DNA from: DATDIC01 sp963777625
Lineage (GTDB): Bacteria > Pseudomonadota > Alphaproteobacteria > Acetobacterales > Acetobacteraceae
DNA: 64,000 nucleotides
Direction: 5' to 3'
NCBI GenBank assembly: GCA_963777625.1
Contig: CAVZRO010000015.1
Location: 89,360 to 153,359, forward strand
Under the pieces are notes generated by a model. That model was not told the origin of the DNA, searched no databases, and saw only the letters and a program-made list of their open reading frames with translations. A program made the translations under genes and the position numbers. This document shows positions 27,059-36,136 of the stretch, piece by piece; position 1 is the stretch's first letter; the number at the start of each line of letters is the position of its first letter.

Positions 27059-27442
27059 TCAACCAAGGGTTCGACCTGATGCGTCGCTGGAGAGCATTCG
27101 CCGCGTCGTGACGCACTGACGCTGCCTACGCGCTTCCGCAGCGCGCCAGAGGCCTTGGCGATGTGGGTGGCGATTGCATCCCATCAGCGCCGGCGACAGG
27201 GCATCGTACGGCGCCAGCCCAAGCTCCGTGAACCGGCCGCGAATGCGGGTCATGCGGTCGCGACTGGCGCCCCATTTGATCACCGACGAGACGAACGCGG
27301 CGAACTCCTGCGGGGCCCAGCCGGGTTCCTGAAACAGTTCGGGACGCACGAAGTCAAGACCATACAACAGATGCTTGGTGTTTTGTGACCGGGACACACC
27401 GGCGAGATCGTTCTGCGCGTGCCCATCCCACGCCCCGTTCAA
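27059..27442 (-). CDS. Uncertain reading frame downstream of tonB
   Basis: This 127-residue reading frame starts at a TTG overlapping the tonB stop. The middle (NTKHLLYGLDFVRPELFQEP, GWAPQEFAAFVSSVIKWGAS) has balanced, protein-like composition and could be a small protein or the tail of a truncated gene. The last 40 residues look less protein-like, so a frameshift is possible. I do not recognise a family. If it is not a gene, the interval 27054-27438 is empty. Confidence 0.35.
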   Translation of the reverse strand: MNGAWDGHAQNDLAGVSRSQNTKHLLYGLDFVRPELFQEPGWAPQEFAAFVSSVIKWGASRDRMTRIRGRFTELGLAPYDALSPALMGCNRHPHRQGLWRAAEARRQRQCVTTRRMLSSDASGRTLG

Positions 27443-28296
27443 TTCGCCAGCACGTAGTCGATCTGAACCGAGACTGTGACTTGTCCTAGCATAAATCGTG
27501 GAGGAGCCGGCACCGCCGCACCGCGCACCATCGCCTCTGCGGCCGAATCCAGTATTGGTGAGCCTGACCCCCGCAGCACAGTCACAGCGGCCACGTGCCC
27601 AGACTGGTTGACGCTGAAACGAAGTGTCACGTGGCCTTCAATGCCGCGTCGCCTGGCCGCCTCCGGATAGACCCTGTGCGCGGCCAGCCACGCTGCCAGC
27701 GCACGTTCCCAGGCCGCGTTCGCGGGCGCCGCAGCTTCAGGAGGGGGTGCGGCAGGCGTCGTCGAGGCAGTCGCGTCTGCATCTGGGACGTGCGCCTTGG
27801 CCGCGGGCGTGACAATCGCATTGCGTTGCCTGGCCGGCTGTGGGCGCTGGGGCGGTGGCGGGGCCCGCAGCGGAGGCAGCGGTAGCGGCTCCGCTTTCTC
27901 CGCCAGCACGGGGGGAGGCGGGGGCGGTATCGCCTCAGGCGACGGAGGCAAAGCTGGTTGCTCCGGCGAAGCCACGACGTCGGGCACCGGTGGCACGATT
28001 GGCTGTTGCGGTTTCGCCGCGGCGGGAGCGGGCATCGCCTGAACGGGTGGCGGCAACGTGGCTATTGCTTCTGCCACGCTTGGTGATGGTGGGTTCGGTC
28101 GCGTGCGCGACGCTTCCGCAAACACCATATCGATGGCTGGCTGTGCTGGCGGATTTGGCGGCTCCTCGTGCGTGATCAACAGCAGCGCCGGAAGCACACC
28201 CAGAAGATGCACCAGCGCGGTTCCAATCGCCGCCGCAGGCCAATGCACCTTCCGCCGACTGAGTGGTCCCCATGGCCGCGTCGCGACCGGTTCCAT
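27439..28296 (-). CDS. TonB family energy transducer
   Basis: A 285-residue protein. It has one N-terminal transmembrane segment (IGTALVHLLGVLPALLLI), a long Pro-rich periplasmic spacer, and a C-terminal TonB domain (HRVYPEAARRRGIEGHVTLR then FSVNQSGHVAAVTVLRGSGS). It transmits proton-motive force to the outer-membrane receptor encoded immediately upstream. ATG 28296 lies 4 bases after the receptor stop, so the two are one unit and this TonB is probably dedicated to that receptor. Confidence 0.9.
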   Translation of the reverse strand: MEPVATRPWGPLSRRKVHWPAAAIGTALVHLLGVLPALLLITHEEPPNPPAQPAIDMVFAEASRTRPNPPSPSVAEAIATLPPPVQAMPAPAAAKPQQPIVPPVPDVVASPEQPALPPSPEAIPPPPPPVLAEKAEPLPLPPLRAPPPPQRPQPARQRNAIVTPAAKAHVPDADATASTTPAAPPPEAAAPANAAWERALAAWLAAHRVYPEAARRRGIEGHVTLRFSVNQSGHVAAVTVLRGSGSPILDSAAEAMVRGAAVPAPPRFMLGQVTVSVQIDYVLAN

Positions 28297-28300
28297 CGTC

Positions 28301-30616
28301 TTAGAACGTGACCCGAATACCACCGAAGCCGCCGATTGGCGCCGCGAGGCTGTAGCTCCGCGGATTAGTTGCTCCCGGGGCTTGCGCGAGAAACACTGAA
28401 CTGGTCGGCGAGAAGGTGCCGAACGTGTAATACCGTGCGTTCGTGATGTTCTCAGCCCAGGCGAAAAGCTGAATGTGGTTGGTCAACTGATATGACGTAT
28501 TCAAGTTGACCGTGAAATATCCCGGTAGCGGCGGTGTAAGATTGGCTTCGTCACCGAACAGGAAGGCTGTGCTGGCGCCGACGGCGGTTGCTCCGACGGT
28601 CCATTTGTCCGTCACCTTGTACTGGACACCAACCTTGACCTGATTCGCCGGTATGCCGGGCAGCCGATCGCCCCGTTGGATGGTGATATTGCCGTTTGGA
28701 TCAGCGGCGGGATTGTTGCCGGATGCCTCCACAAACCCGCTTTGATAGGTCGCGCTGACGTAAGAATAGGCGATATAGGCCAGCCATCGTTTCGTCTTCA
28801 GATGCAACCCAACATCGATACCCTGCCGCAGCGTCTGGCCGATATTGGCGAAGAACGCCCGCCCCTGCGTCACGCTGTTGATGAACGCGATGTCGTTGTC
28901 GAGCGTGCTGCGAAACAGCGCCATATTGTAGCCGAGGCTGACCCCGTCCGACGGCAGAAAGCTGCCGCGTACGCCGGCTTCCACGGTATGCGATACGACC
29001 TGTTGCAGGTTCGGGTCGCCAACAAAGAAATTGGCCAGGCTGCAGGAGTTCTGCGGTCCCGCGCACGAGAGTTCGGCGGGCGTCGGCGCACGGTTGGCCA
29101 CCGCGTAGCCGGCATAAGCCGTCAGCCACGGAGCAAACTGATAGGTAACGCCGGCCGCCGGATTGAAGTGGTTATAGCTGTGATTGCCCGTCAGGTCGCC
29201 GCCATTCTGATCGTTGAGGCCAACCAGCGCCGCGTTGAACCGCCCGGACACTGTAACCGCGAGCTTTGGTGTCACGTTCAGTGTGTCGATCAGGTAAAGA
29301 CCATACGTACCGTTCGAAACCGCAACACGTACCGGCGAGTTGGTGCCGGGCTCGTCGATCACCAGGCCCGGTCCGATGAATTCCCGGCTCAACGGCGTAA
29401 GCCCGCCGATATAGGAGGTCGCACTGAACATCGTCTGCGCCCCATCAAAACTGACGCCGGCGACCAGATTGTTCTTTAGCCCAAACACCTCGTTCGTGTT
29501 CGTGACCTGCGCCGACGCACCATAGGCGCTGGTATTCGTGGTCTGGTTGTCCAGCTCGGAATAGGGACCGCCGTTCAGGAAATCCGTTATGAACCCACCA
29601 CCCAGCGTGGTGCTGAAGCCTCCGTCAAAACACAGCAATCCGGAGCCGTCATCACACGGCGTATCGTTCGGTGCATTCCCGTTGATCACGCGCTGCAGGA
29701 AGTAACGATAATAGGCCAGCGCCTGGATCGATGTGGTATCCGTGATATCCACGCTGCCTGTCAAGCTGACCGCACCATACTGATTGCTGATCTGGTTGGG
29801 CGCAGTGAACTGTGCGCCTGGGTCAACCGCCAGCAACTGCACGGGCGACGTGCCAGGTCCGTTCAGCACAGAATGCGCCGCCGTGATGTTCAAGTGCACT
29901 TCGGCGCGGTCGTTTCGCCAACCGACATCACCGAACAGGTTCTGCTGGTTGGATGATTGCAGATCGCGCCAACCGCCCTGATGCAGCCCGTTCACCGCGA
30001 CATAGGTGGAGGTCCCACCGGCACGCATGCCGTACTGAGCCTCGCCTTGCACCTGGCCGAAGGACCCGCCGGAAATATCACCTTCAGAACCCTGCCATGT
30101 GAACCCATTCTTGAGCTGGACGTTTACCGACCCACCCAGCGCATTCAGGCCGAATACTGGGTTGGAGCCTTCAAGATTGATCTTGTCGATAGCGATGTTC
30201 GGAATCAGGTCCCAATCCACCGTGTCACCGAAAGGCTGATTGAAGCGAACGCCATTGACGTACACTGCCAGGCCTTGCGGCGTTCCCTGCAGGGGCGACG
30301 CCGCGTATCCGTGATACAGGAGCGTCGGCTGAAACGGATTGCCAGAGGCGGAATCCAGCGAGACGCCGCTGACCTGCTGATTCAGTGAACGCACCAGATC
30401 GGGCGTCCCCTGTCGCGCAAGATCGCCGCTGTTCAGCACCTGCGTTTCGGCCGGCACGGTGTTGCGGTCAATACCGGAACCGATGAGCGGCGACGCGCCG
30501 ACCACCTCCACTGGCGGCAATTCCGTCGTCGTCGGTGCCATCGGCTGCGCGGTCTGGGCTGCCGCATTCCCGCCCAGCAACATTGCGCTCACCGCGACGA
30601 TCGGCCCGGCCCGCAT
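28301..30616 (-). CDS. TonB-dependent outer-membrane receptor (LutH-like candidate)
   Basis: A 771-residue outer-membrane protein with a signal peptide (cut near AAA-QTA), a TonB-box-like LPPVEVVGA, a plug domain (residues about 50-170, with GLAVYVNGVRFNQPFGDTVD) and a beta-barrel ending in aromatic RVTF. It sits in the xox/pqq locus with its own tonB. In methylotrophs a receptor in this position (LutH) imports lanthanides, probably as chelates. That substrate is inferred from context and not from residues. The divergent histidine kinase gene shares its upstream region. Confidence 0.88.
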   Translation of the reverse strand: MRAGPIVAVSAMLLGGNAAAQTAQPMAPTTTELPPVEVVGASPLIGSGIDRNTVPAETQVLNSGDLARQGTPDLVRSLNQQVSGVSLDSASGNPFQPTLLYHGYAASPLQGTPQGLAVYVNGVRFNQPFGDTVDWDLIPNIAIDKINLEGSNPVFGLNALGGSVNVQLKNGFTWQGSEGDISGGSFGQVQGEAQYGMRAGGTSTYVAVNGLHQGGWRDLQSSNQQNLFGDVGWRNDRAEVHLNITAAHSVLNGPGTSPVQLLAVDPGAQFTAPNQISNQYGAVSLTGSVDITDTTSIQALAYYRYFLQRVINGNAPNDTPCDDGSGLLCFDGGFSTTLGGGFITDFLNGGPYSELDNQTTNTSAYGASAQVTNTNEVFGLKNNLVAGVSFDGAQTMFSATSYIGGLTPLSREFIGPGLVIDEPGTNSPVRVAVSNGTYGLYLIDTLNVTPKLAVTVSGRFNAALVGLNDQNGGDLTGNHSYNHFNPAAGVTYQFAPWLTAYAGYAVANRAPTPAELSCAGPQNSCSLANFFVGDPNLQQVVSHTVEAGVRGSFLPSDGVSLGYNMALFRSTLDNDIAFINSVTQGRAFFANIGQTLRQGIDVGLHLKTKRWLAYIAYSYVSATYQSGFVEASGNNPAADPNGNITIQRGDRLPGIPANQVKVGVQYKVTDKWTVGATAVGASTAFLFGDEANLTPPLPGYFTVNLNTSYQLTNHIQLFAWAENITNARYYTFGTFSPTSSVFLAQAPGATNPRSYSLAAPIGGFGGIRVTF

Positions 30617-30687
30617 GCCACCGCCTCCTCATCACGACGCTTGGCAGTCATTAGGAAGGCCCGAGCCAGCGAAGGCTATGGCAAAAA

Positions 30688-30720
30688 TTCCCGAATTTCG
30701 CGAGAATGTTTCCCGAAATT
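30688..30720. promoter_or_regulatory. Direct repeats upstream of the sensor kinase and receptor
   Basis: TTCCCGAATTT (30688-30698) and TTCCCGAAATT (30710-30720) occur 22 bases apart, two helical turns, between the divergent receptor and kinase genes. The same face of the helix would be presented to a dimeric regulator. They may be binding sites for the response regulator at 32132. Confidence 0.35.
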
Positions 30721-30770
30721 GCTGCCCGGCCTGGAACGGGCGTGGGAAACACAGGGACAGGAAGCCGTCT

Positions 30771-32135
30771 ATGCCGCTCCGTCTGCGGCTTATTGTCGTG
30801 ATCGGGCTGGTGCTGCTGGTCAGTCTCGCCGGAGGCAGTCTGCAGGTGGCTTGGCGTGCCGCCGGCCAGGTGCGCACGGAGTTGAATGCTGCGCTCAACG
30901 TAGGTGCCAATACGGTACGCAATGATCTGCACGACCTGTCCTTGTCGGACGACCGGTCCGCCGAATTTCGGCATCTCATCGCGACGTTTGACGGCAACCG
31001 CCATGTCCAGGCCGCTCTGCTTGACGTGCAGGATCAGCCGCTCGCGACGTCAAAACTGCTGCTTCCGACGCACCCGGCCCCTGGCTGGTTCCTTAACCTG
31101 ATCGGTGCCAACCCGACCGTCCGGCGCTTCTCCGTCCCGCGTGCTGGCCGTGATGGCGCCGCCATCATATTGCGAGCCGATCCGGTCAACGAAGTCGGCG
31201 AGGTCTGGGGCGAAGCCCGCGATTCTCTGCTTGTCCTCGGCGGTTTTGCGGCCCTGACCGCGTTGTTGATTTCTGCTGCTGTCGGTCGTGCCTTGCGTCC
31301 GCTTGAGAATCTGTCGGCCGCCTTCACGCGTATCGCCAACGGTGACTACCACGGCAAGGTGCCGGAACAAGGCCCGCCGGAGCTCGCGCGACTGGCCATC
31401 GGCTTCAACCTTATGTCGGAACGGCTGGCGATGACCGCCGCGCAAAATCGCCGACTGCACGAACGGCTTCTCACATTGCAGGCGGAAGAGCGCGCCGATC
31501 TCGCGCGTGATCTGCATGACGAGGTCGGACCGCTGCTGTTCGCTGTCGATATGACCGCGGCGACAATCGAACGCTTGGCGGACAGTGGCTGCGGCGCCGA
31601 CATCCCGACACATGTGCGATCGATACATGACGCGGTCACACACATGCAGCGACACGTAAGGACTCTACTGGAACGACTCCGACCGCTGCAGACCATCGGA
31701 CTGGAGGCGGCAATCGATCGCCTGGTCGCGTTCTGGCAAAGCCGTCGGCCCGAAGTCCATTTCGACGTCAATATCTCTATCGAAGCTGATCAGATCGACG
31801 ACGATGTGAAAGAGACGATGTATCGCGTGGTGCAGGAAGCGGTGAGCAATGCGATCCGTCACGGGGAGCCACGACACGTGGAGATCATCATCGCGGACGG
31901 CGCGTCGCGTGGAATCCGTATCGAGGTAATAGACGACGGCATCGGCATGCCAAAAGACGACGTCACCTCGCGTGACCACAGGCGGTTCGGTCTGATCGGC
32001 ATGCGTGAGCGCGTGATGGCGATGGCTGGTTCCTTATCGATCCACCACGGACGCGACGGGAAGGGGCTGGCGCTCATCGCGCAACTGCCAAATACCGATC
32101 CGCTCCAATCGGGTGAAGCGGACCAACCGGAATGA
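30771..32135 (+). CDS. Sensor histidine kinase, NarX/UhpB (HisKA_3) type
   Basis: A 454-residue membrane kinase starting at ATG 30771 (AGGA site upstream). An N-terminal transmembrane helix (LIVVIGLVLLVSLAGGSLQV) precedes a periplasmic domain of about 110 residues. A second helix (SLLVLGGFAALTALLISAAV) leads to a HAMP segment (RIANGDYHGKVPEQGPPEL). The phosphoacceptor His is in ERADLARDLHDEVGPLLFAV. The ATPase domain shows VVQEAVSNAIRHGEPRHVEI (N box) and DDGIGMP. It overlaps the response-regulator gene by four bases. The signal is probably alcohol, PQQ or metal status, by context. Confidence 0.92.
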   Translation: MPLRLRLIVVIGLVLLVSLAGGSLQVAWRAAGQVRTELNAALNVGANTVRNDLHDLSLSDDRSAEFRHLIATFDGNRHVQAALLDVQDQPLATSKLLLPTHPAPGWFLNLIGANPTVRRFSVPRAGRDGAAIILRADPVNEVGEVWGEARDSLLVLGGFAALTALLISAAVGRALRPLENLSAAFTRIANGDYHGKVPEQGPPELARLAIGFNLMSERLAMTAAQNRRLHERLLTLQAEERADLARDLHDEVGPLLFAVDMTAATIERLADSGCGADIPTHVRSIHDAVTHMQRHVRTLLERLRPLQTIGLEAAIDRLVAFWQSRRPEVHFDVNISIEADQIDDDVKETMYRVVQEAVSNAIRHGEPRHVEIIIADGASRGIRIEVIDDGIGMPKDDVTSRDHRRFGLIGMRERVMAMAGSLSIHHGRDGKGLALIAQLPNTDPLQSGEADQPE

Positions 32136-32749
32136 AAATCCTCCTGGTCGACGATCACGTGATTGTCCGCAGCGGCCTGCGCAACCTGCTGACATCGATG
32201 ATGGACGCCCGGATTTCCGAGGCAGCGACCGGCCGTGACGCGCTGGCACGGCTGCGCCAGGATCGACCCGATATTGTGTTGCTCGACCTGAACCTTCCGG
32301 GCATCGGTGGACTCGAGCTGTTGCGCAGGATGCTGCGGGACGACAAGGATCTGCGGATCCTGGTGTTGAGCATGCACGCCGAACCGCTCTATGTCGCGCG
32401 CGCGATGGAACTCGGTGCCCGCGGGTATCTCAGCAAGAACACCTCCGCCGAAGAACTTCTCACCGCTTTGCGCCGCGTAGCCGACGGTGGTCACTACATC
32501 GAGAACGAGATCGCGCAGGAGCTGGCGCTACGAGCGATCGGACCGGAAAACGGGCTGCGTGAACTCACCGAGCGTGACCTGGAAATCATGCGCTTACTTG
32601 CCGAGGGCATGGGCCTCGCCGAAATCGCGGACGCGCTCGGCATCAGCTACAAGACGATCGCCAACGCCTGCAGCCAGATCAAGGCTAAGCTCGGCGTGAC
32701 GCGCACCAACGACCTGATTCGGCTGGCGATGACGCTGGGCGTCGCGTAA
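32132..32749 (+). CDS. Response regulator, LuxR/NarL type
   Basis: A 205-residue two-domain regulator. The receiver has Asp7-Asp8, the phosphorylated Asp52 (VLLDLNLPG) and a conserved Lys in LSKNTSAEEL. The C-terminal HTH is ELTERDLEIMRLLAEGMGLA followed by EIADALGISYKTIANACSQI, the LuxR fold. Its start overlaps the kinase stop (ATGA), so they are a co-translated pair. It is the best local candidate for control of xoxF and of the TonB receptor. Confidence 0.93.
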   Translation: MKILLVDDHVIVRSGLRNLLTSMMDARISEAATGRDALARLRQDRPDIVLLDLNLPGIGGLELLRRMLRDDKDLRILVLSMHAEPLYVARAMELGARGYLSKNTSAEELLTALRRVADGGHYIENEIAQELALRAIGPENGLRELTERDLEIMRLLAEGMGLAEIADALGISYKTIANACSQIKAKLGVTRTNDLIRLAMTLGVA

Positions 32750-32991
32750 GCGGCGGCGCCGCGCTGGGCTTTGGTACCGATCCACACGATCACCAACGCA
32801 CTGGCCTCGAGCGCCCCTGGCAGTAGTCGCGAAAGCCTGGGGGCCCTCGCTCGGTGCTCCGGCAGCAACCAAAAGCCCCTGGCAAAGTGGAAGCGGTGCA
32901 GCTCCGTCGCGGATCTGCCGACCCGTCCGAGGGCAATCGGCTCGCTGGCAACTGCACAACCGCCAATCGCGAGCTTGGAATCCGTCCGCCA

Positions 32992-34323
32992 ATGCTGTTC
33001 CCTGTACCCATGCGCCGCATCAATCTGCACCACGAAACCGACTGGGACGGCTGGCGCGCCGCCACCCGGGAACTGGCATTGGCCGACATATCCCCCGAGC
33101 AAGTGCGCTGGCGGATCGACCCGGCTCATCCCCACCAACCCGCGGCCGCCGAACGTGGCAGCTTCGCGATCTCCCGTACCTTCATCGCATTGGCGGCGCA
33201 GGCGATTCAGGCGCGCGACCCCGAGCGGTTCGACCTGCTCTACCGGCTCGTCTGGCGCGCCCGTGGCGGTGAACGCGTGCTTGAGGATATTGCCGACCCG
33301 GAGATGCGCCGGGCTCGCGGCCTAGCGTTGGCCGTGCGGGCCGAGCAGCACCGCATGCGCTCTCAGCTTCGCTACCTGCCGGTGGAAAATGGCCGGCGTT
33401 ATCTGGGTTGGTACCGGCCGGCGCATTTTGTGCTGGAGGCCAACGCGCAACTTTTACACCGGCGGTTCGGCGAGCTTCAGGTCTCCATCCTGACCCCGGA
33501 CAGCAGCGGCCATTGCGACGCCACCGGGTTACGCTTCGGCCCGGGCGTGGACCCTGCCGCGGTCGCTGACGACGCCGCGCTCGCCGCATATTGGCGCGCG
33601 TATGGCGCCGAACTGCTGGAAGCGTCCCGTCCCGGCACTTCCGTTCCCGAAGCGGAGCCGCTGATCGACGAACCCTGGCCGCCAGATCGGCCGGCGCTCG
33701 GGCCGGTGGTTATGCCGATGGGCGCCGATGCGGGTATCGACGCCGCCGTACGCGAGGCCGCCGACTGTCGCCGCTGCCATCTCTGGGAGCCGGCGACACA
33801 GACCGTGTTCGGCGAAGGCCCGGCGCATGCCCGCGTGATGTTCATCGGCGAGCAGCCCGGCGATCAGGAAGACATCATCGGCCGACCGTTCGTCGGGCCG
33901 GCGGGGTTGATGCTGGACCGGGCCATGGTGGAGGCTGGTATCGATCGCCGCACGGCCTACGTCACCAATGCCGTAAAGCATTTCAAGTTCACCCCGCGCG
34001 GCAAGCGCCGCATCCACCAAACCCCTGAAACGCCCGAAATCCAGGCGTGCCGCTTCTGGCTGGACGTGGAGCGGGTGAGCCTGGCACCCAAGCTGGTGGT
34101 CCTGCTCGGGGGCACGGCCGCCCGTGCCGTGCTAGGCCGGGCTGTGACAATCGGTCGCGAGCGGGGCCGTCCGATCAAGCTATCGGACACCGAGACTGCA
34201 TTCGTGACCGTGCACCCCTCGTTCCTGCTACGCGTCCCCGACGAGGACGCCAAACGGCGCGAATACCGCGCTTTCGTGGAGGACCTGAAGAAAGTGGCGC
34301 AACTGGCCGGCCAGTTGGGCTGA
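32992..34323 (+). CDS. UdgX-family uracil-DNA glycosylase fused to a DNA-metabolism domain
   Basis: A 443-residue protein. The N-terminal half (INLHHETDWDGWRAATRELA, later YLGWYRPAHFVLEANAQLLH) is the DNA-metabolism domain usually found in this fusion. The C-terminal half is a uracil-DNA glycosylase: FIGEQPGDQEDIIGRPFVGP and GKRRIHQTPETPEIQACR. The KRRIHQ loop is the UdgX hallmark; its His forms a covalent bond with the DNA after uracil removal. Cys in ADCRRCHLW and EIQACRFW fit the family iron-sulfur cluster. An ATG at 33010 is an alternative start. The radical SAM gene often paired with it is not adjacent. Confidence 0.88.
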   Translation: MLFPVPMRRINLHHETDWDGWRAATRELALADISPEQVRWRIDPAHPHQPAAAERGSFAISRTFIALAAQAIQARDPERFDLLYRLVWRARGGERVLEDIADPEMRRARGLALAVRAEQHRMRSQLRYLPVENGRRYLGWYRPAHFVLEANAQLLHRRFGELQVSILTPDSSGHCDATGLRFGPGVDPAAVADDAALAAYWRAYGAELLEASRPGTSVPEAEPLIDEPWPPDRPALGPVVMPMGADAGIDAAVREAADCRRCHLWEPATQTVFGEGPAHARVMFIGEQPGDQEDIIGRPFVGPAGLMLDRAMVEAGIDRRTAYVTNAVKHFKFTPRGKRRIHQTPETPEIQACRFWLDVERVSLAPKLVVLLGGTAARAVLGRAVTIGRERGRPIKLSDTETAFVTVHPSFLLRVPDEDAKRREYRAFVEDLKKVAQLAGQLG

Positions 34324-34483
34324 TCGCCGTGGCAAAGCCTCAGGCTGACACGTTGGTGCAAGCTGGGTCAGCAAAACCGGTACCCGGCGCTGGTGTTCCA
34401 TAAGCGCGTGCGGTAACCGGGCCACGGCGCGCCCCCATTACGTGAAACAGCGGGACGCGACATGACGCGTGGACGCGATCGGA

Positions 34484-35089
34484 TCACCCCGCTCCCACCA
34501 TCCGCAGTGCGAGCTCCGCCATCCGCTCCGACATCTCATCCAGCTTGAGCCGCCCGGCGGGGCGATGCCAAGTGTACGCCCACGAAACCATTCCGCCGAT
34601 CGCCAGGGCGGCCAAGTGCACGTCGTGTACAGCGAATTCGCCCGCGGCGACACCTTCGGCAAGCAACTTGGACAGCACGTGGTCGAACTGCTTGCGCAGC
34701 GTGTTGATCTTCGCCAGCGCCGCGGGTTCCAGATTCTTCTCCTCGCGGAAGAAGATGGCAATGTTGGCCTGCCGGCTCAGCACGACTTTGGTAAAGTCGA
34801 TCATCGCCTGGCGCAGCCGCTCGGTCGGGGTTCCGGGGCATTCTGCCGCGTTCGCAACGGCGGCCAGCGACAGCTCGATCGTCGGTGTGCAGAGCGCCGC
34901 GAGAAGCCCGGTCTTGCTGCGAAAATGCGAGTAGATGAACGGCTTGGTGACACCGAGAGCGGCAGCAATGTCGTCCAGCGTGGTGGCGGTAAAGCCGTGG
35001 GCGTAGAATAGCGCGACCGCTTGCTGCAGGATGCGCTCGCGTTTGCCGGCCTGGATCTCTTCGCGCGTGCGCTCAGCCATTCCGCTCAT
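34484..35089 (-). CDS. TetR family transcriptional regulator
   Basis: A 201-residue regulator. The N-terminal HTH is GFTATTLDDIAAALGVTKPFIYSHF in register with TetR proteins (split here as GFTATTLDDIAAALGV and TKPFIYSHFRSKTGLLAAL). The ligand-binding half is helical and ends KLDEMSERMAELALRM. Starts at 35089 and 35080 are both possible; an in-frame ATG at 35125 is less likely. It is divergent from the SDR gene and probably represses it, with a palindrome between them. Confidence 0.88.
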   Translation of the reverse strand: MSGMAERTREEIQAGKRERILQQAVALFYAHGFTATTLDDIAAALGVTKPFIYSHFRSKTGLLAALCTPTIELSLAAVANAAECPGTPTERLRQAMIDFTKVVLSRQANIAIFFREEKNLEPAALAKINTLRKQFDHVLSKLLAEGVAAGEFAVHDVHLAALAIGGMVSWAYTWHRPAGRLKLDEMSERMAELALRMVGAG

Positions 35090-35117
35090 GACACGGGAGT
35101 GTATGCGTCCTCCGGCG

Positions 35118-35128
35118 GGTTTCAAACC
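35118..35128. promoter_or_regulatory. Palindrome between TetR and SDR genes
   Basis: GGTTTCAAACC is an 11-base perfect palindrome (odd centre at 35123) between the divergent TetR and SDR starts. This is the expected place for a TetR operator, but it is short and may be incidental. Confidence 0.35.
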
Positions 35129-35172
35129 GGGCCGTCGTGTTACACTGGCGCAGGGTCGGAGAGGAGACGAGC

Positions 35173-35940
35173 ATGGCTGGAATTATAGAGGGAAAGTCCG
35201 CGCTGATCACCGGCGCCGGCAGCGGGATCGGTCGGGCGACGGCGCTTGCGTTCGCACGGGAGGGGGCGCGTGTGATCGTCGCGGACCTCGCCGGCGATGC
35301 CGCGCAGGACACGGTGGCGATGATCAACGCAGTTGGCGGCCAGGCCATGTCGGTGGTGTGCGAGGTGACCGACAGCACACAGGTCCAGGCGATGATCGCC
35401 ACCGCGACCGGTGCCTATGGCCGGATCGATTGTGCGTTCAACAATGCCGGCATCGCCGCATACCAGGTGGACGCGTCCGGAAAGAAGACCGCCGAGTGGT
35501 CGGAGGCTGCGTTCGATCGCATGGTGGCGGTCAATCTCAAAGGCGTCTGGCTCTGCATGAAGCATGAGATTCTGCACATGCAGGCGAACGGCGGCGGTGC
35601 GATCGTGAATACTGGGTCGATCGGCGGCCTGGTCGGCCTGCCTACATCTTCGGCGTACGTGGCGGCGAAGCACGGTGTGCTCGGGCTGACCAGGACGGCG
35701 GCGATCGAATATGCCGCGGACAAGATCCGGGTGAATGCGGTGTGCCCTGGTTACATCCGCACCAAAATGACCGAGGACGTGATGCGACGCCGGGGCGATG
35801 AGGTGATGGCGTTGGTTCCATTCAAGCGAATGGGGGAACCGGAGGAAATTGCTGAGATGGTCGCGTGGCTTTGTTCCGACCGCGCATCATATGTCAGCGG
35901 GGCGTGCTATAACGTGGACGGTGGGTATATGGCGCTGTGA
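35173..35940 (+). CDS. Short-chain dehydrogenase/reductase
   Basis: A 255-residue classical SDR. The start at 35173 has GGAGAGGAG upstream. The nucleotide-binding motif is TGAGSGIG, NNAG is in DCAFNNAGIA, and the catalytic Ser (VNTGSIGGL) and YVAAK follow. The C-terminus YVSGACYNVDGGYMAL is typical of the glucose-dehydrogenase/FabG-like group. The substrate is unknown. The TetR regulator is divergent. The last 50 bases of this gene are repeated, decayed, at 37146-37196. Confidence 0.92.
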   Translation: MAGIIEGKSALITGAGSGIGRATALAFAREGARVIVADLAGDAAQDTVAMINAVGGQAMSVVCEVTDSTQVQAMIATATGAYGRIDCAFNNAGIAAYQVDASGKKTAEWSEAAFDRMVAVNLKGVWLCMKHEILHMQANGGGAIVNTGSIGGLVGLPTSSAYVAAKHGVLGLTRTAAIEYAADKIRVNAVCPGYIRTKMTEDVMRRRGDEVMALVPFKRMGEPEEIAEMVAWLCSDRASYVSGACYNVDGGYMAL

Positions 35941-36136
35941 CCGCGGAGCGCCGCCGACTGCAACGAGAACGGCCGGTACAGACAAGGAAGTTTGCACCCG
36001 GCCCGATACCGCTGCGCCAGAATTTTTCCGTGATAAAAATCAAATCTCAGTCACGAATGATTATTCATAAAATCGTTGCGCAGTTGGCCGCCTCCATTCT
36101 AAACTACTCCTTAACGATAACTGTGGGAGGGCGGCT

